Positions 26,693 to 34,629 of a DNA stretch of 64,000 bases are shown here, piece after piece. Position numbers and translations under genes: made by a program. The notes below the pieces were generated by a model. That model was not told the origin of the DNA and searched no databases. It worked only from the letters and a program-made list of their open reading frames with translations. The stretch is from Bryobacteraceae bacterium (GTDB lineage: Bacteria; Acidobacteriota; Terriglobia; Bryobacterales; Bryobacteraceae), in NCBI GenBank assembly GCA_019748195.1, contig JAIEPW010000015.1, positions 1 to 64,000 of the forward strand, given 5' to 3'. Position 1 is the first letter of the stretch; every line of letters starts with the position of its first letter.

Positions 26693-27781
26693 ATGGCCAT
26701 TACTACAACCTCGACCACCGTTGTCGGAGTCTTCGACTCCAGCGAGCAGGCGGAGCGCGCTGTGCGGGAACTCACGCAAAGCGGAGTTTCTCGGGATGAT
26801 ATCAGCTTGGTCGCAAATGACCAGGAAGGACGCTGGAGTTCCGTGTTGGGACAATCGTCCACTTCCACGGGTTCCACCGCGGGAACCAATGAGTCAGAAG
26901 TGGGGCGCGATACCGCCATCGGAGCTGGGATCGGCGCGCTCGGCGGCCTCCTGCTCGGCCTTGGCGCGCTGGCGATTCCGGGCATCGGACCCGTGATCGC
27001 CGCTGGACCCCTGATGGGAATGCTGGGCGGCGCGGCCGTTGGAGCGGCGGGCGGCGGGCTGGTGGGCTTGCTGCGCGACCAGGGCATCCCGGATGACGAC
27101 GCCAACCTCTACGCCGAATCCGTTCGCCGCGGCGGCACTCTGGTCACCGTTCACGCCAATAACGGGCGAACGGATGAGATCTGCCGGATTCTCGATCGCA
27201 ACGGCGCGGTGGACGTCGAAGAGCGCGGACGCACCTACCGCGACTCCGGTTGGAATCGCTTTGATGACAGTTCCTCCCAGTACTCCGGCGGCACGCTGGG
27301 CATCGGCGGGATGGGCGGCGGTACGCAAACTCCCACGTCCACTACCGGCGCCACCTCGCGCGAGCGCCGTTCGCAAAGTACGGGATCGCAAGCCTCCGCC
27401 GGGACCACTGGCAGCGTCACGGGCGCCAGCCGCTCCGGTACGGAAAGCGGGGAACGCCGCGGAACGTTCTCTCGCGTCTATGCACCTTCCGGGATGGGTA
27501 GCGGCTACAGCGGCTCCCGGCCGGGCCTCGATTGGGACGACATCCGCCAACACTGGCAATCCAACTATTCCACCAGCGGAAGCGACTTTGAAAGCTATCG
27601 CGGCGCGTACGAGTTCGGCGGGCGGTCCGCTCGTGACACCCGCTATTCCGGACGGAGCTGGGATGACGTTCAGGACACGCTGAGAACGGACTATCTCCGC
27701 AACAATCCGAACAGCACCTGGGACAACGTCAAGGGCGCGGTTCGCTACGGTTGGGAGAAAATGACGGGCAAGCGCGACTAA
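26693..27781 (+). CDS. general-stress-protein-17M-like (YflT-type) protein with Gly-zipper and C-terminal WDD repeats
   Basis: 362 residues. The N-terminus (about 8-35, VVGVFDSSEQAERAVREL) and the later GGTLVTVHANNGRTDEI match the general stress protein 17M-like fold. Between them lies a Gly/Ala-rich stretch (about 80-127) that could insert into or associate with a membrane. Residues about 200-265 are Ser/Thr/Gly-rich and low in complexity. The C-terminus has repeated Trp-Asp units (LDWDDIRQHW, SWDDVQDTL, STWDNVKGAVRYGWEK) ahead of a basic tail. AAAGGAG lies 11 bases before the ATG. Probably stress-induced; molecular function unknown. Confidence 0.78.
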   Translation: MAITTTSTTVVGVFDSSEQAERAVRELTQSGVSRDDISLVANDQEGRWSSVLGQSSTSTGSTAGTNESEVGRDTAIGAGIGALGGLLLGLGALAIPGIGPVIAAGPLMGMLGGAAVGAAGGGLVGLLRDQGIPDDDANLYAESVRRGGTLVTVHANNGRTDEICRILDRNGAVDVEERGRTYRDSGWNRFDDSSSQYSGGTLGIGGMGGGTQTPTSTTGATSRERRSQSTGSQASAGTTGSVTGASRSGTESGERRGTFSRVYAPSGMGSGYSGSRPGLDWDDIRQHWQSNYSTSGSDFESYRGAYEFGGRSARDTRYSGRSWDDVQDTLRTDYLRNNPNSTWDNVKGAVRYGWEKMTGKRD

Positions 27782-27799
27782 AACTTCCGGCTTATGGAA

Positions 27800-27838
27800 G
27801 GCGTGTCCCGGCTAATGGCCGGGCGCGCCTTTCTTCTT
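27800..27838 (+). terminator. intrinsic terminator between the stress gene and the convergent hydrolase gene
   Basis: GGCGTG(T)CCCGGC, a five-base loop, then GCCGGGCGCGCC form a stem of about 12 pairs with one bulge, followed by TTTCTTCTT. It lies 19 bases after the stress-gene stop. The T-tract overlaps the stop codon of the convergent hydrolase gene. Confidence 0.75.
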
Positions 27839-29159
27839 ATTGCGCCGGCGTGCCGCGCAGCATCTGTAGTCCCACCGCCCACCTCCGCTGAAACCCCTTC
27901 CAGTAGCGGTTTCCACCGCTATCGGCGCCGCTGCTGAAACCTCCACTATCCGGCTGCCCCGGGGAGGCGTTCCACTTCAACCCGTTCGTTCTCTCCGGCA
28001 CCTCCAGGTAGGCTCGCTTGGCGACGTCACCCTTCAGGTGAAGGTCGAGGAAGGCCGTGATAAAGTGCTGGTTGATCGCCGCGATCCGGTCCTTACGCCA
28101 CACCGGCTCGTCGAAAAAGGCGAGAGCCGCGAAGCTCGACCGCGCTTCGGGCGGCGCTGGATTGCCTCCCGTATTGTGCCTCGCGTTTTCGTACACTAGC
28201 AGATAGCGATCGGAATTTACAGCTCCCTCGAACGCCTTGCGCGTCCCCTGCTCGAATCCGGAAACGTCGTCCTGATCCCCGGCGATGAATAACGCGGGAA
28301 TCCGGATTGCGGCCAGACCCTCGGGGTCCCAACTGTTGATGGGTGGCTGCGCGCCCCATGGCGCGATAGCGACGATCGCTTTCAGCGCTGCGCGATTGCG
28401 CCCGGTGAAACCGGCATTGCCGGCCAGCAGTTCCTCCAGGTAGCCGCCCGGCACAAGACTTGCCACCGCGCTCTTGGAGCTGTATCCCGCCCCCGCGCTC
28501 GCCAGCGCTCCATAGCCGCCCATGGAGTAGCCGGTGATGGCCGCGCGCGAAGCATCGACGAGCCCGTTGAGAAAATGCCCCGGCTGCCGCGCCAGCCTGC
28601 CGATCTCCTCGATCGCGAACCACTGGTCCTTGGAGCGGTTCAAGAGCGTGCTGGCAAATTCACGAGTCGCGCCGAAAACCGAGTCAGTATGGTCGATCGC
28701 CGCCACCACGTAGCCCTTGGACGCCAGGTTCTCCGTTAGGTACGTAAGAAACGTTCTCGAGCCGGGGTAACCGTGGGAAACGATCACGAGCGGAAAAGGA
28801 CCGCCCGCGGCCGGAGGCGCGTCCCGCAGCGCCTTGCCTGGGAACTGGAACGATGGCGGCACGCCCGGCCAGGAACGCGGCATTGGGCTGGTGTATACGG
28901 TGTGCTCCCTCTGGCCGTCCGCGATGACCGCCGGATACCAGATCTCGACGGGCAGCTTGCGGTCGTGGAGCGGGGCCTTCTTCGTTTCCTTATCGAACCG
29001 CAGAATGTCCGGCTGGCCCGGATTCACGAGTTCCAGCGTCCGCACGCCCGCTTTGTATGCGCCGCGATGCGCCAGCTCCGGCGCGTCCGCCGCGGGAATG
29101 CTATACGGTTCCTGCGCGAACAGAGCGGAAGCCAGCAGGATTGCCAATAAACGAGGCAT
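27837..29159 (-). CDS. secreted alpha/beta hydrolase (PAF-acetylhydrolase/chlorophyllase-like)
   Basis: About 440 residues from ATG 29159, which gives a compact signal peptide (MPRLLAILLASALFAQ); an ATG three codons earlier is possible. The alpha/beta-hydrolase core has LVIVSHGYPGSRTFLTYL (oxyanion), the nucleophile motif GYSMGGYGALA, Asp in AGDQDDVSG and His in ENARHNTGG, so the triad looks complete. The layout resembles platelet-activating-factor acetylhydrolase and chlorophyllase-type esterases. Substrate unknown; probably periplasmic. Confidence 0.82.
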   Translation of the reverse strand: MPRLLAILLASALFAQEPYSIPAADAPELAHRGAYKAGVRTLELVNPGQPDILRFDKETKKAPLHDRKLPVEIWYPAVIADGQREHTVYTSPMPRSWPGVPPSFQFPGKALRDAPPAAGGPFPLVIVSHGYPGSRTFLTYLTENLASKGYVVAAIDHTDSVFGATREFASTLLNRSKDQWFAIEEIGRLARQPGHFLNGLVDASRAAITGYSMGGYGALASAGAGYSSKSAVASLVPGGYLEELLAGNAGFTGRNRAALKAIVAIAPWGAQPPINSWDPEGLAAIRIPALFIAGDQDDVSGFEQGTRKAFEGAVNSDRYLLVYENARHNTGGNPAPPEARSSFAALAFFDEPVWRKDRIAAINQHFITAFLDLHLKGDVAKRAYLEVPERTNGLKWNASPGQPDSGGFSSGADSGGNRYWKGFQRRWAVGLQMLRGTPAQ

Positions 29160-29307
29160 GGGGACCATGTTGCCAGATCACAAGCGCCCCTGTGGATCGC
29201 CGATGCCCGCAACGCAGCCTTCAGGCGGCTCGAACCTTTGGACTTGGAGCAATCCGGTAATTGCAATCACCATCAAGGCGCGCGGCGCAAGCGCGCTCTG
29301 GAACCTG

Positions 29308-29484
29308 TCAGTCGGGAAGCTTCTTCACCTTGTAGTTGTCGCACTGGCAACAATCACTGCAGCGCCGGCAACGCTCGCAGCGATGGTTGCCGCAGGCATC
29401 CTTGGTGCAGTAAATGCAGATCTCCACGGACGGCTCGCCGCAAATGGAACAAGTGTAGACCGGAATGGTGGGCGAGGGCGTCAT
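29308..29484 (-). CDS. 58-residue cysteine-rich putative zinc-binding microprotein
   Basis: A short frame from ATG 29484 to TGA at 29308, three bases after the stop of the preceding gene in the same direction. It encodes 58 residues with 11 cysteines in paired spacing (C12-x2-C15, C23-x2-C26, then C31, C36, C39, C42, C45, C46, C48) and a basic C-terminus. The CxxC pairs suggest two or more zinc knuckles or a redox/metal site. No signal peptide is visible, although the upstream operon genes are exported. It may bind metal or nucleic acid. Unrecognised family, and its conservation cannot be checked here. Confidence 0.65.
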   Translation of the reverse strand: MTPSPTIPVYTCSICGEPSVEICIYCTKDACGNHRCERCRRCSDCCQCDNYKVKKLPD

Positions 29485-29487
29485 GGT

Positions 29488-30054
29488 TTACGGTTTCTCC
29501 TGCTTGGGTGGCTCGGCCGTTTTCTTGCGCACCGGCTGGCGGCTCAGCGACCCCCGGCACCGCTGCGCTTCCTGATCGGCAATCTGGAACTCCTGCTCGC
29601 GAACCTTGGCGAGATCGAGCAGCAGCGGCCCCAGCCGCTCGCGATTCGTGGTCACTTCGCTCACCTGGCTCTGGACAAGATCCGCCAGGGCGGGATTTTG
29701 GTAGCGCCGGATGCCTTCCACGATCGAATTCATCCGGTTCTCCAGGCTTTCCAGGCGGAGATACAAGGCGAGCGCCGGGCTGATCTGATCCGGCTTGCGG
29801 CTGAAATCGGCCGCTGCCGCCCGTCCGGCTTCGATTTCGTGCTTAAGGGACTGAAATTGCTGTACGTAGACGTCCGAAGCTCCCCTGGACACCCACTTGT
29901 CCGGTTCCGCCTGCTCGAGGAGCGGCTTTGCGCGTTCCAGGCTGCGCACCAGCGCGTCGATGGATTGCCGGGTGTCCCATTCGGCAGGCGCGGACTGCCC
30001 GGAGGCATTCACGGCCGCGGCCAGGAAAACGAAGGCCCAGAACTGCCTGATCAT
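29488..30054 (-). CDS. exported coiled-coil protein, function unknown
   Basis: 188 residues from ATG 30054, preceded closely by GAAGAA and starting a signal peptide (MIRQFWAFVFLAAAVNASGQ). The mature part is mainly helical and charged (ALVRSLERAKPLLEQAE, ALYLRLESLENRMNSIVEGI, SQVSEVTTNRERLGPLLLDLAKVREQEFQIAD), suggestive of a coiled-coil periplasmic protein, and ends in a Lys/Pro-rich tail. No named family recognised. It lies 34 bases after the FecR-domain gene and three bases before the cysteine-rich microprotein gene. Confidence 0.72.
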   Translation of the reverse strand: MIRQFWAFVFLAAAVNASGQSAPAEWDTRQSIDALVRSLERAKPLLEQAEPDKWVSRGASDVYVQQFQSLKHEIEAGRAAAADFSRKPDQISPALALYLRLESLENRMNSIVEGIRRYQNPALADLVQSQVSEVTTNRERLGPLLLDLAKVREQEFQIADQEAQRCRGSLSRQPVRKKTAEPPKQEKP

Positions 30055-30088
30055 TTCTTCAGTTTCGCACGGAGCGCGCGGAACCGCG

Positions 30089-30871
30089 TCAGTTTCCGGG
30101 TGGAGGCGGCGGGGGAGGAGGAGGCGGAGGCGGCGGTGGTGTCGGCTGTGTGGATCCGGGCAAGCCGGGGCCAGGGGACCCGCCGGGAGCGCCCGGGGCG
30201 CCGCCGCCGCGGTTTCCAATCTGCTGGGTCGCCGTGATCACGGCATCCAGGATGGTACGCATCCCGCTGCTTGCAATCTGCCCGCGATCGAACAACTTCG
30301 CTTCCAGCGGTTGGCCACGGGAGATCTTGATCGACTGCCCCACGGTCAAAATCTTCGCTTCGCCGCGGGGCAGGAGAGCGTGTTGTACGCTCACTTCGCC
30401 CTCGATCACTTCCACGACCGTGGACTCGTCATCATCCGTGACGGCGACATCGAAAATGGTCCCGCGAACCGTGATCACCGCCGTCGGCGTCAGCACCCGG
30501 TTGGGATTCGGGCGGTTGCCCCACTTCTGGATGTGCACTCGCACTCGGCCCACCAGGACGTCCAGCAAATCCCCCCACGTGGGCGGATTCTTGCGGAAAA
30601 CAATGTGGGAGTTCGGAAAGACTTCAAAACGGCTGCCGTCGGAAACCTGGAACACCGCGTGGCCGTCCGCTCCGGTGACGATGGTTTGCTTGACCTGGAT
30701 GGTATCGCCGGGACTGAGAGCCCAGGGCTGGTTGTCGCGAAGCACGTCGACACGTCCTTCTGCGACAATAACCTTAGCTGCGGTATCGCCGGAGAACTGC
30801 GCCGAACACACGAGCGGCGTTATGGCCAGCAGCCACACTGCCTTCGTGATACTGAGGCTCGACACCCGCAT
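30089..30871 (-). CDS. exported FecR-domain protein with polyproline tail
   Basis: 260 residues with a signal peptide (about 1-24, ending ...PLVCSAQ). Residues about 33-180 are a FecR domain (VIVAEGRVDVLRDNQPW, LSPGDTIQV, VLTPTAVITVRGTIFDVAV, VEVIEGEVSVQ). Unlike FecR anti-sigma factors, it has no cytoplasmic N-terminal helical region and no membrane anchor: the FecR domain follows the signal peptide directly. The C-terminus is Gly/Pro-rich and ends in about 14 consecutive prolines. No ECF sigma factor or TonB receptor gene is adjacent, so a sigma-regulating role is unlikely here. First gene of a three-gene minus-strand unit. Confidence 0.82.
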   Translation of the reverse strand: MRVSSLSITKAVWLLAITPLVCSAQFSGDTAAKVIVAEGRVDVLRDNQPWALSPGDTIQVKQTIVTGADGHAVFQVSDGSRFEVFPNSHIVFRKNPPTWGDLLDVLVGRVRVHIQKWGNRPNPNRVLTPTAVITVRGTIFDVAVTDDDESTVVEVIEGEVSVQHALLPRGEAKILTVGQSIKISRGQPLEAKLFDRGQIASSGMRTILDAVITATQQIGNRGGGAPGAPGGSPGPGLPGSTQPTPPPPPPPPPPPPPPGN

Positions 30872-31018
30872 GAAAACCCCGGCCGGCAGACTGGGCTGCC
30901 CGCTCCAACCACCAGCAGAACATCAGTCTACCACCAAAATTGCGGGAGCAAGTGGACAGCCGGTGCATTTATCAAGGCAAATCAGCAGTTTTCCCCGGTT
31001 TTCGCCGATCGTAAAGGA

Positions 31019-31024
31019 TACAAT
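31019..31024 (+). promoter_or_regulatory. -10-like TACAAT upstream of the propeller protein gene
   Basis: TACAAT lies 11 bases before ATG 31036, in the 164-base divergent interval with the FecR gene. A start site about six bases downstream would leave only a few leader bases, and no ribosome-binding site is present. Confidence 0.4.
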
Positions 31025-31035
31025 GGACTCGGCGC

Positions 31036-32922
31036 ATGAGTCATAAGGCTACACAGCGCGGCGCGGCCCCCATCGCCTTGGTTTTCTTCAACCTGGCGTT
31101 CGCCCCCGTGCTGCTTCCGCAGACCGAGTGGCGGCGCGTGGGCAATACCGGCATCGATCTGGGTTTGGCGTCGGTGGCCGGCGGTCCGGTGGCTCGCGTT
31201 TGGTTTTCGCCTGACGGCAACAGCGTTTACGCCCGGACGCCCGCTGGTAAGATCTTTGTAACCAACGACTTCGAGCAGTGGCGTCCTTCCGCAGAAAGCG
31301 AGCCTCCGCCCCGCGGAGCCAACATAAGAGTCGCCCGCCTGCCTGAGCCCGCCATCGCCACGCGAGCTCGATCTCCAAGAGAAACAAGGGTTTATGCTTT
31401 CGGGCGGTTCGTCTATCGCTCCGAGGACGCCGGCTCCAGTTGGACCAACGTAACCGCGCACCGCAACCAGAGCCTGATCGGAGACGGCTTGGCGGATTTG
31501 GCCGTCTCGCCCGCCGATCCGGACGAGATTCTGGTAGCCGGGGCGACGGGATTGTGGCGATCCGTGGATCAGGGCATGAGTTGGACCGGAGTCGGCCAGA
31601 AGCTGCCCGCCCTCCCCGTGGAGCGCTTGCTGGCCACCCCGGGCGAAGGGCGCGGAGTGCAGGTCGCCCTGACGATGCTGCAAGGAATTCCCCAGCCGGT
31701 GGAGTGGATGCCGGGGGAGAAATCGGCGTGGCGGCCGGTCTCCGACGGCAACCTGGCCGCGGAAATGAACGGCCGTCTGGCTTTATCCGCCAATTTCGGG
31801 GCGGCGATTACCGCACTACGGACCGCAGGCGATTGGATCTACGCGGGATCCGTGGAGGGCCGGCTGTGGGTTTCGAGCGATTCCGGCCGTTCCTGGCGCA
31901 CGTTCGGGCTTCCCGCCGGTCCGGTCTCCCGGATCTGGGTGGATGCCGGCGATCCGCGCCTGGCTCTCGCGGTGGTCGCCAGGCAGGGTACCGGTCCCCG
32001 GGTCCTCCGCACGCAAAACGGAGGCCAGTTTTGGGACGATCTTTCGGCGAATCTGCCCGAACAGGCGGCGGTGAACGGCGTGGTCGCGGACCGGTCCACC
32101 GGCGCCATCTACATCGCCACCAGCCTGGGCGTCTTCTCCACCTTGGCAGACCTGTTACGGGCGGCGCCCGCCACGCCCTGGACACGGCTGGAAGGGCTGC
32201 CCCCGGGTTCCGCCGCCAAGGATGTGCTGCTGGATCCGAATGGCTATCAACTGTATGTCGCGATGGAGGGGGAAGGCGTTTATGCCGGCATGGCGCCGCA
32301 TCGCGAGCGAGCTCCCAAGGCCCTAAGCGCGGCCGACTACTCCGAGCGCGCCGCCGCCCCGGGATCGCTATTGAGCGTTGTGGGCATGCGGATCCGGCAG
32401 GCCCAGGCGAACGGTTTTCCCGTGCCGGTGCTGTCGGCCGACGCGGGCGAATCGCAGTTGCAGGTGCCGTTTGAAGCGCAAGGATCGACGCTCTCGCTGG
32501 CGTTGGATGGGGCGAGGTTCGGCCTCCCGCTGCGGGAAACCTCGCCGGCGATCTTCGTCGATCGCGACGGCGCACCCATGGTGCTGGACGCGGACTCCGG
32601 CCTGGTGCTGGACGGCGCCAAGCCGGCTCGGAGCAATTCTCGCATCCAGATCCTGTGCACGGGCCTGGGCCGAGTTCGGCCGGAATGGCCCACCGGCATC
32701 GCCGCGCCGCTGGAGAACCCGCCGGTCGTGGTATCGGATGTCAAGGTTTACGTGGATCGCGTTCCGGTTGACGTAACACGTGCCGTTCTGGCCCCCGGCT
32801 ACATCGGCTTCTACCTGGTGGAAGTCGAACTGCCCAAGCTGGTGAACTACGGACCGGCGGAGCTTTACGTCGAAACCGGCGGTCAGGCGAGCAATCGCGT
32901 GCGAGTGTATATTGAACCGTAG
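31036..32922 (+). CDS. secreted BNR/VPS10-type propeller protein with Solibacter C-terminal domain
   Basis: 628 residues with an N-terminal signal peptide (about 1-29). Residues about 40-420 are repeated beta-propeller blades with photosynthesis-stability-factor/BNR-like units (VYRSEDAGSSWTNVT, LWRSVDQGMSWTGVG, LWVSSDSGRSWRTFG, VLRTQNGGQFWDDLS). Residues about 430-628 match the Solibacter uncharacterised C-terminal/Ig-like type (TIGR03437-like): APGSLLSVVGM, CTGLGRVRPEW, LAPGYIGFYLVEVELP. The role is unknown; such proteins are exported and abundant in Solibacter-like genomes. First gene of a plus-strand cluster that continues 15 bases downstream. Confidence 0.82.
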   Translation: MSHKATQRGAAPIALVFFNLAFAPVLLPQTEWRRVGNTGIDLGLASVAGGPVARVWFSPDGNSVYARTPAGKIFVTNDFEQWRPSAESEPPPRGANIRVARLPEPAIATRARSPRETRVYAFGRFVYRSEDAGSSWTNVTAHRNQSLIGDGLADLAVSPADPDEILVAGATGLWRSVDQGMSWTGVGQKLPALPVERLLATPGEGRGVQVALTMLQGIPQPVEWMPGEKSAWRPVSDGNLAAEMNGRLALSANFGAAITALRTAGDWIYAGSVEGRLWVSSDSGRSWRTFGLPAGPVSRIWVDAGDPRLALAVVARQGTGPRVLRTQNGGQFWDDLSANLPEQAAVNGVVADRSTGAIYIATSLGVFSTLADLLRAAPATPWTRLEGLPPGSAAKDVLLDPNGYQLYVAMEGEGVYAGMAPHRERAPKALSAADYSERAAAPGSLLSVVGMRIRQAQANGFPVPVLSADAGESQLQVPFEAQGSTLSLALDGARFGLPLRETSPAIFVDRDGAPMVLDADSGLVLDGAKPARSNSRIQILCTGLGRVRPEWPTGIAAPLENPPVVVSDVKVYVDRVPVDVTRAVLAPGYIGFYLVEVELPKLVNYGPAELYVETGGQASNRVRVYIEP

Positions 32923-32937
32923 GGGCTAGAAAAAACA

Positions 32938-33486
32938 ATGACCAGACGTATCTTCGCGGGCTTGGCGGCGGCGGGAATGATGTTTGCGCAGCAGGCGGCC
33001 GCGCCCAAGGAGCAGATCGAGAAGCTCGCTCCCTACTATCCGACGCCGGAGACGGTGGTCCAGCGGATGCTCGAATTGGGCGCCTTGAAAGCCGGCGAGA
33101 AGATGTTCGATCTCGGGTCCGGCGACGGGCGAATCGTGATCATGGCGGCCGACAAGTTTAAGGCCGATGCCACGGGAATCGAGTTTGACGACTCGCTGCA
33201 TAAGCAGAGTTCGGATCGAATCGAGAAGATGGGTCTGAAAAAAACCGCGCGCATCATCCACGGCGACATATTCAAGCAGGACTATTCGTCGGCGAACCTG
33301 CTGACCGTTTACCTGCTGCCGACCTCCAACGACAAAATCCGCCCAATGCTGGAAAAGCAACTGAAGAAGGGGACGCGAATCGTCACCCATGACTTTGAGT
33401 TCTCCGCGTGGACTCCGGTGAAAACCGTGGACATTGACGACGATGGGGAGGGCCGAAGCCACCGCCTGTTCCTCTACGTCCGCTAG
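32938..33486 (+). CDS. FAM173-like class I methyltransferase with a signal peptide
   Basis: 182 residues. Residues about 1-20 (MTRRIFAGLAAAGMMFAQQA) form an evident signal peptide. The mature protein is a small SAM methyltransferase: YYPTPETVVQRMLELG, SAM loop FDLGSGDGRIVIMAA, acidic GIEFDD, and HGDIFKQDYSSANLLTVYLLP. The pattern is close to the eukaryotic ATP-synthase/adenine-translocase lysine methyltransferase family (FAM173/ATPSCKMT) and its bacterial relatives. A SAM enzyme outside the cytoplasm is unusual because SAM is not expected there. The N-terminus may instead anchor it to the inner face of the membrane. It lies between a secreted propeller gene and a sensor kinase gene. Confidence 0.8.
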   Translation: MTRRIFAGLAAAGMMFAQQAAAPKEQIEKLAPYYPTPETVVQRMLELGALKAGEKMFDLGSGDGRIVIMAADKFKADATGIEFDDSLHKQSSDRIEKMGLKKTARIIHGDIFKQDYSSANLLTVYLLPTSNDKIRPMLEKQLKKGTRIVTHDFEFSAWTPVKTVDIDDDGEGRSHRLFLYVR

Positions 33487-33492
33487 ACAAAG

Positions 33493-34629
33493 ATGCTCCC
33501 TTACTTATGGCGCGTTTCCCTGCGCGCCGTGCGTGCGATCCTGGCCTTCGGTTGCACGCTGCTGTACTGGTTTGCCTATCCGGCGCCGCAATTCCTGGTC
33601 GTCCTCTTGCTGAGCGTTTACACCGCGTTCAGTATTGTGGCGCTGTTTTCGCGGCGAATGGAAACGGGCACCTATGCCATCGGAAGCCTGGCGGCGGACA
33701 CCGGCTTCTTTCTTCTCTGGATCGCGATCGGCACCACTGCCGCCGGGGCGTGGCTGGCGGTGATCACCTGGGCGTACCTGATGTCGTCCGCGATCCTGCA
33801 TCATGACTGGATTCGCACGGTGATCGTATCGAGCACCGCCGTGGTGCTCGTGTTCCTGATTCCGTCGGGAGACACGGCGCAGCTTCGCGCGGTGGTAGTC
33901 GCCGGCGGCTTGGTGGCGAGCATCGGCGCGGTGCACAAGCGCCACCTGCTCGACCGGCTTTCGCACGCTTCCCGCCAGGCCGTGCTCTACCGCAGCGAGG
34001 CGCAGGGCGCGCGCGAGGCGGAGCGCCAGCGCATCGCGCACGACTTCCACGACGGCCCCCTGCAAAGCTTCATCAGCTTTCAGATGCGGCTCGAAATCCT
34101 GCGCAAGCTGATGAACCGGGATATCGACGCGGCCGCGGACGAATTGAAGCAGCTTCAAGATTTGTGCCGCGCGCAGGTGAGCGAGTTGCGCAGCTTTGTC
34201 CGTTCCATGCGCCCCGCCGAGGAGGGTGTCAGCCTGGGCGCATCCGTCAGCCGCATGGTGGAGCAGTTCCAGCGTGACACCAATATCTCCGCGTCCTTCC
34301 TCAGCGGCGATTTTCTGGACCCGGCGGAAACCGAAACGTCGCTGGAGCTGCTGCAGATCCTGCGCGAGGCGCTGAACAACACGCAGAAGCACTCGCACGC
34401 GACCCGCGTGGCGATTTCGCTGGCGAAGGTGGACTCCAAGCTGGAGATTTCGATCGAGGACAACGGCTCCGGATTCCCGTTCAGCGGCGTTTACAACCTG
34501 GAAGAACTGGAACTGCTGCGGTTAGGTCCGGGCAGCATCAAGCGCCGGGTGAAGATGCTGAACGGCGAAATGACCATTGACTCGCGGCCGGGCGCGGGCG
34601 CCGGCCTGCACATTCGGGTGCCGGTGTGA
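33493..34629 (+). CDS. membrane sensor histidine kinase (NarL-system type, HisKA_3)
   Basis: 378 residues. Five or six membrane segments occupy about 10-155 with no large periplasmic loop, so it probably senses a membrane or membrane-soluble signal. The HisKA_3 domain carries the phospho-His in ERQRIAHDFHDGPLQS (about 190). The ATPase domain has REALNNTQKHSHATRV (N box) and EDNGSGFPF (G1). The expected LuxR/NarL-type response regulator is not adjacent, so it is an orphan here. Seven bases after the methyltransferase gene and overlapping the lipoprotein gene by GTGA. Confidence 0.88.
   Translation: MLPYLWRVSLRAVRAILAFGCTLLYWFAYPAPQFLVVLLLSVYTAFSIVALFSRRMETGTYAIGSLAADTGFFLLWIAIGTTAAGAWLAVITWAYLMSSAILHHDWIRTVIVSSTAVVLVFLIPSGDTAQLRAVVVAGGLVASIGAVHKRHLLDRLSHASRQAVLYRSEAQGAREAERQRIAHDFHDGPLQSFISFQMRLEILRKLMNRDIDAAADELKQLQDLCRAQVSELRSFVRSMRPAEEGVSLGASVSRMVEQFQRDTNISASFLSGDFLDPAETETSLELLQILREALNNTQKHSHATRVAISLAKVDSKLEISIEDNGSGFPFSGVYNLEELELLRLGPGSIKRRVKMLNGEMTIDSRPGAGAGLHIRVPV

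Noticed and set aside
29225-29250. GGTTCGAGCC on the minus strand, resembling a tRNA T-loop
   Set aside because: The flanking bases do not form a T stem, and no D arm, anticodon arm or acceptor stem can be drawn.
29160-29307. GC-rich intergenic segment searched for a small gene or RNA
   Set aside because: No frame with a start, ribosome-binding site and reasonable composition, and no stable structure beyond GC-rich complementarity.
28834-30237. 467-codon plus-strand open frame
   Set aside because: It crosses three minus-strand genes, including one with a clear signal peptide and FecR domain, and has shadow-type composition.
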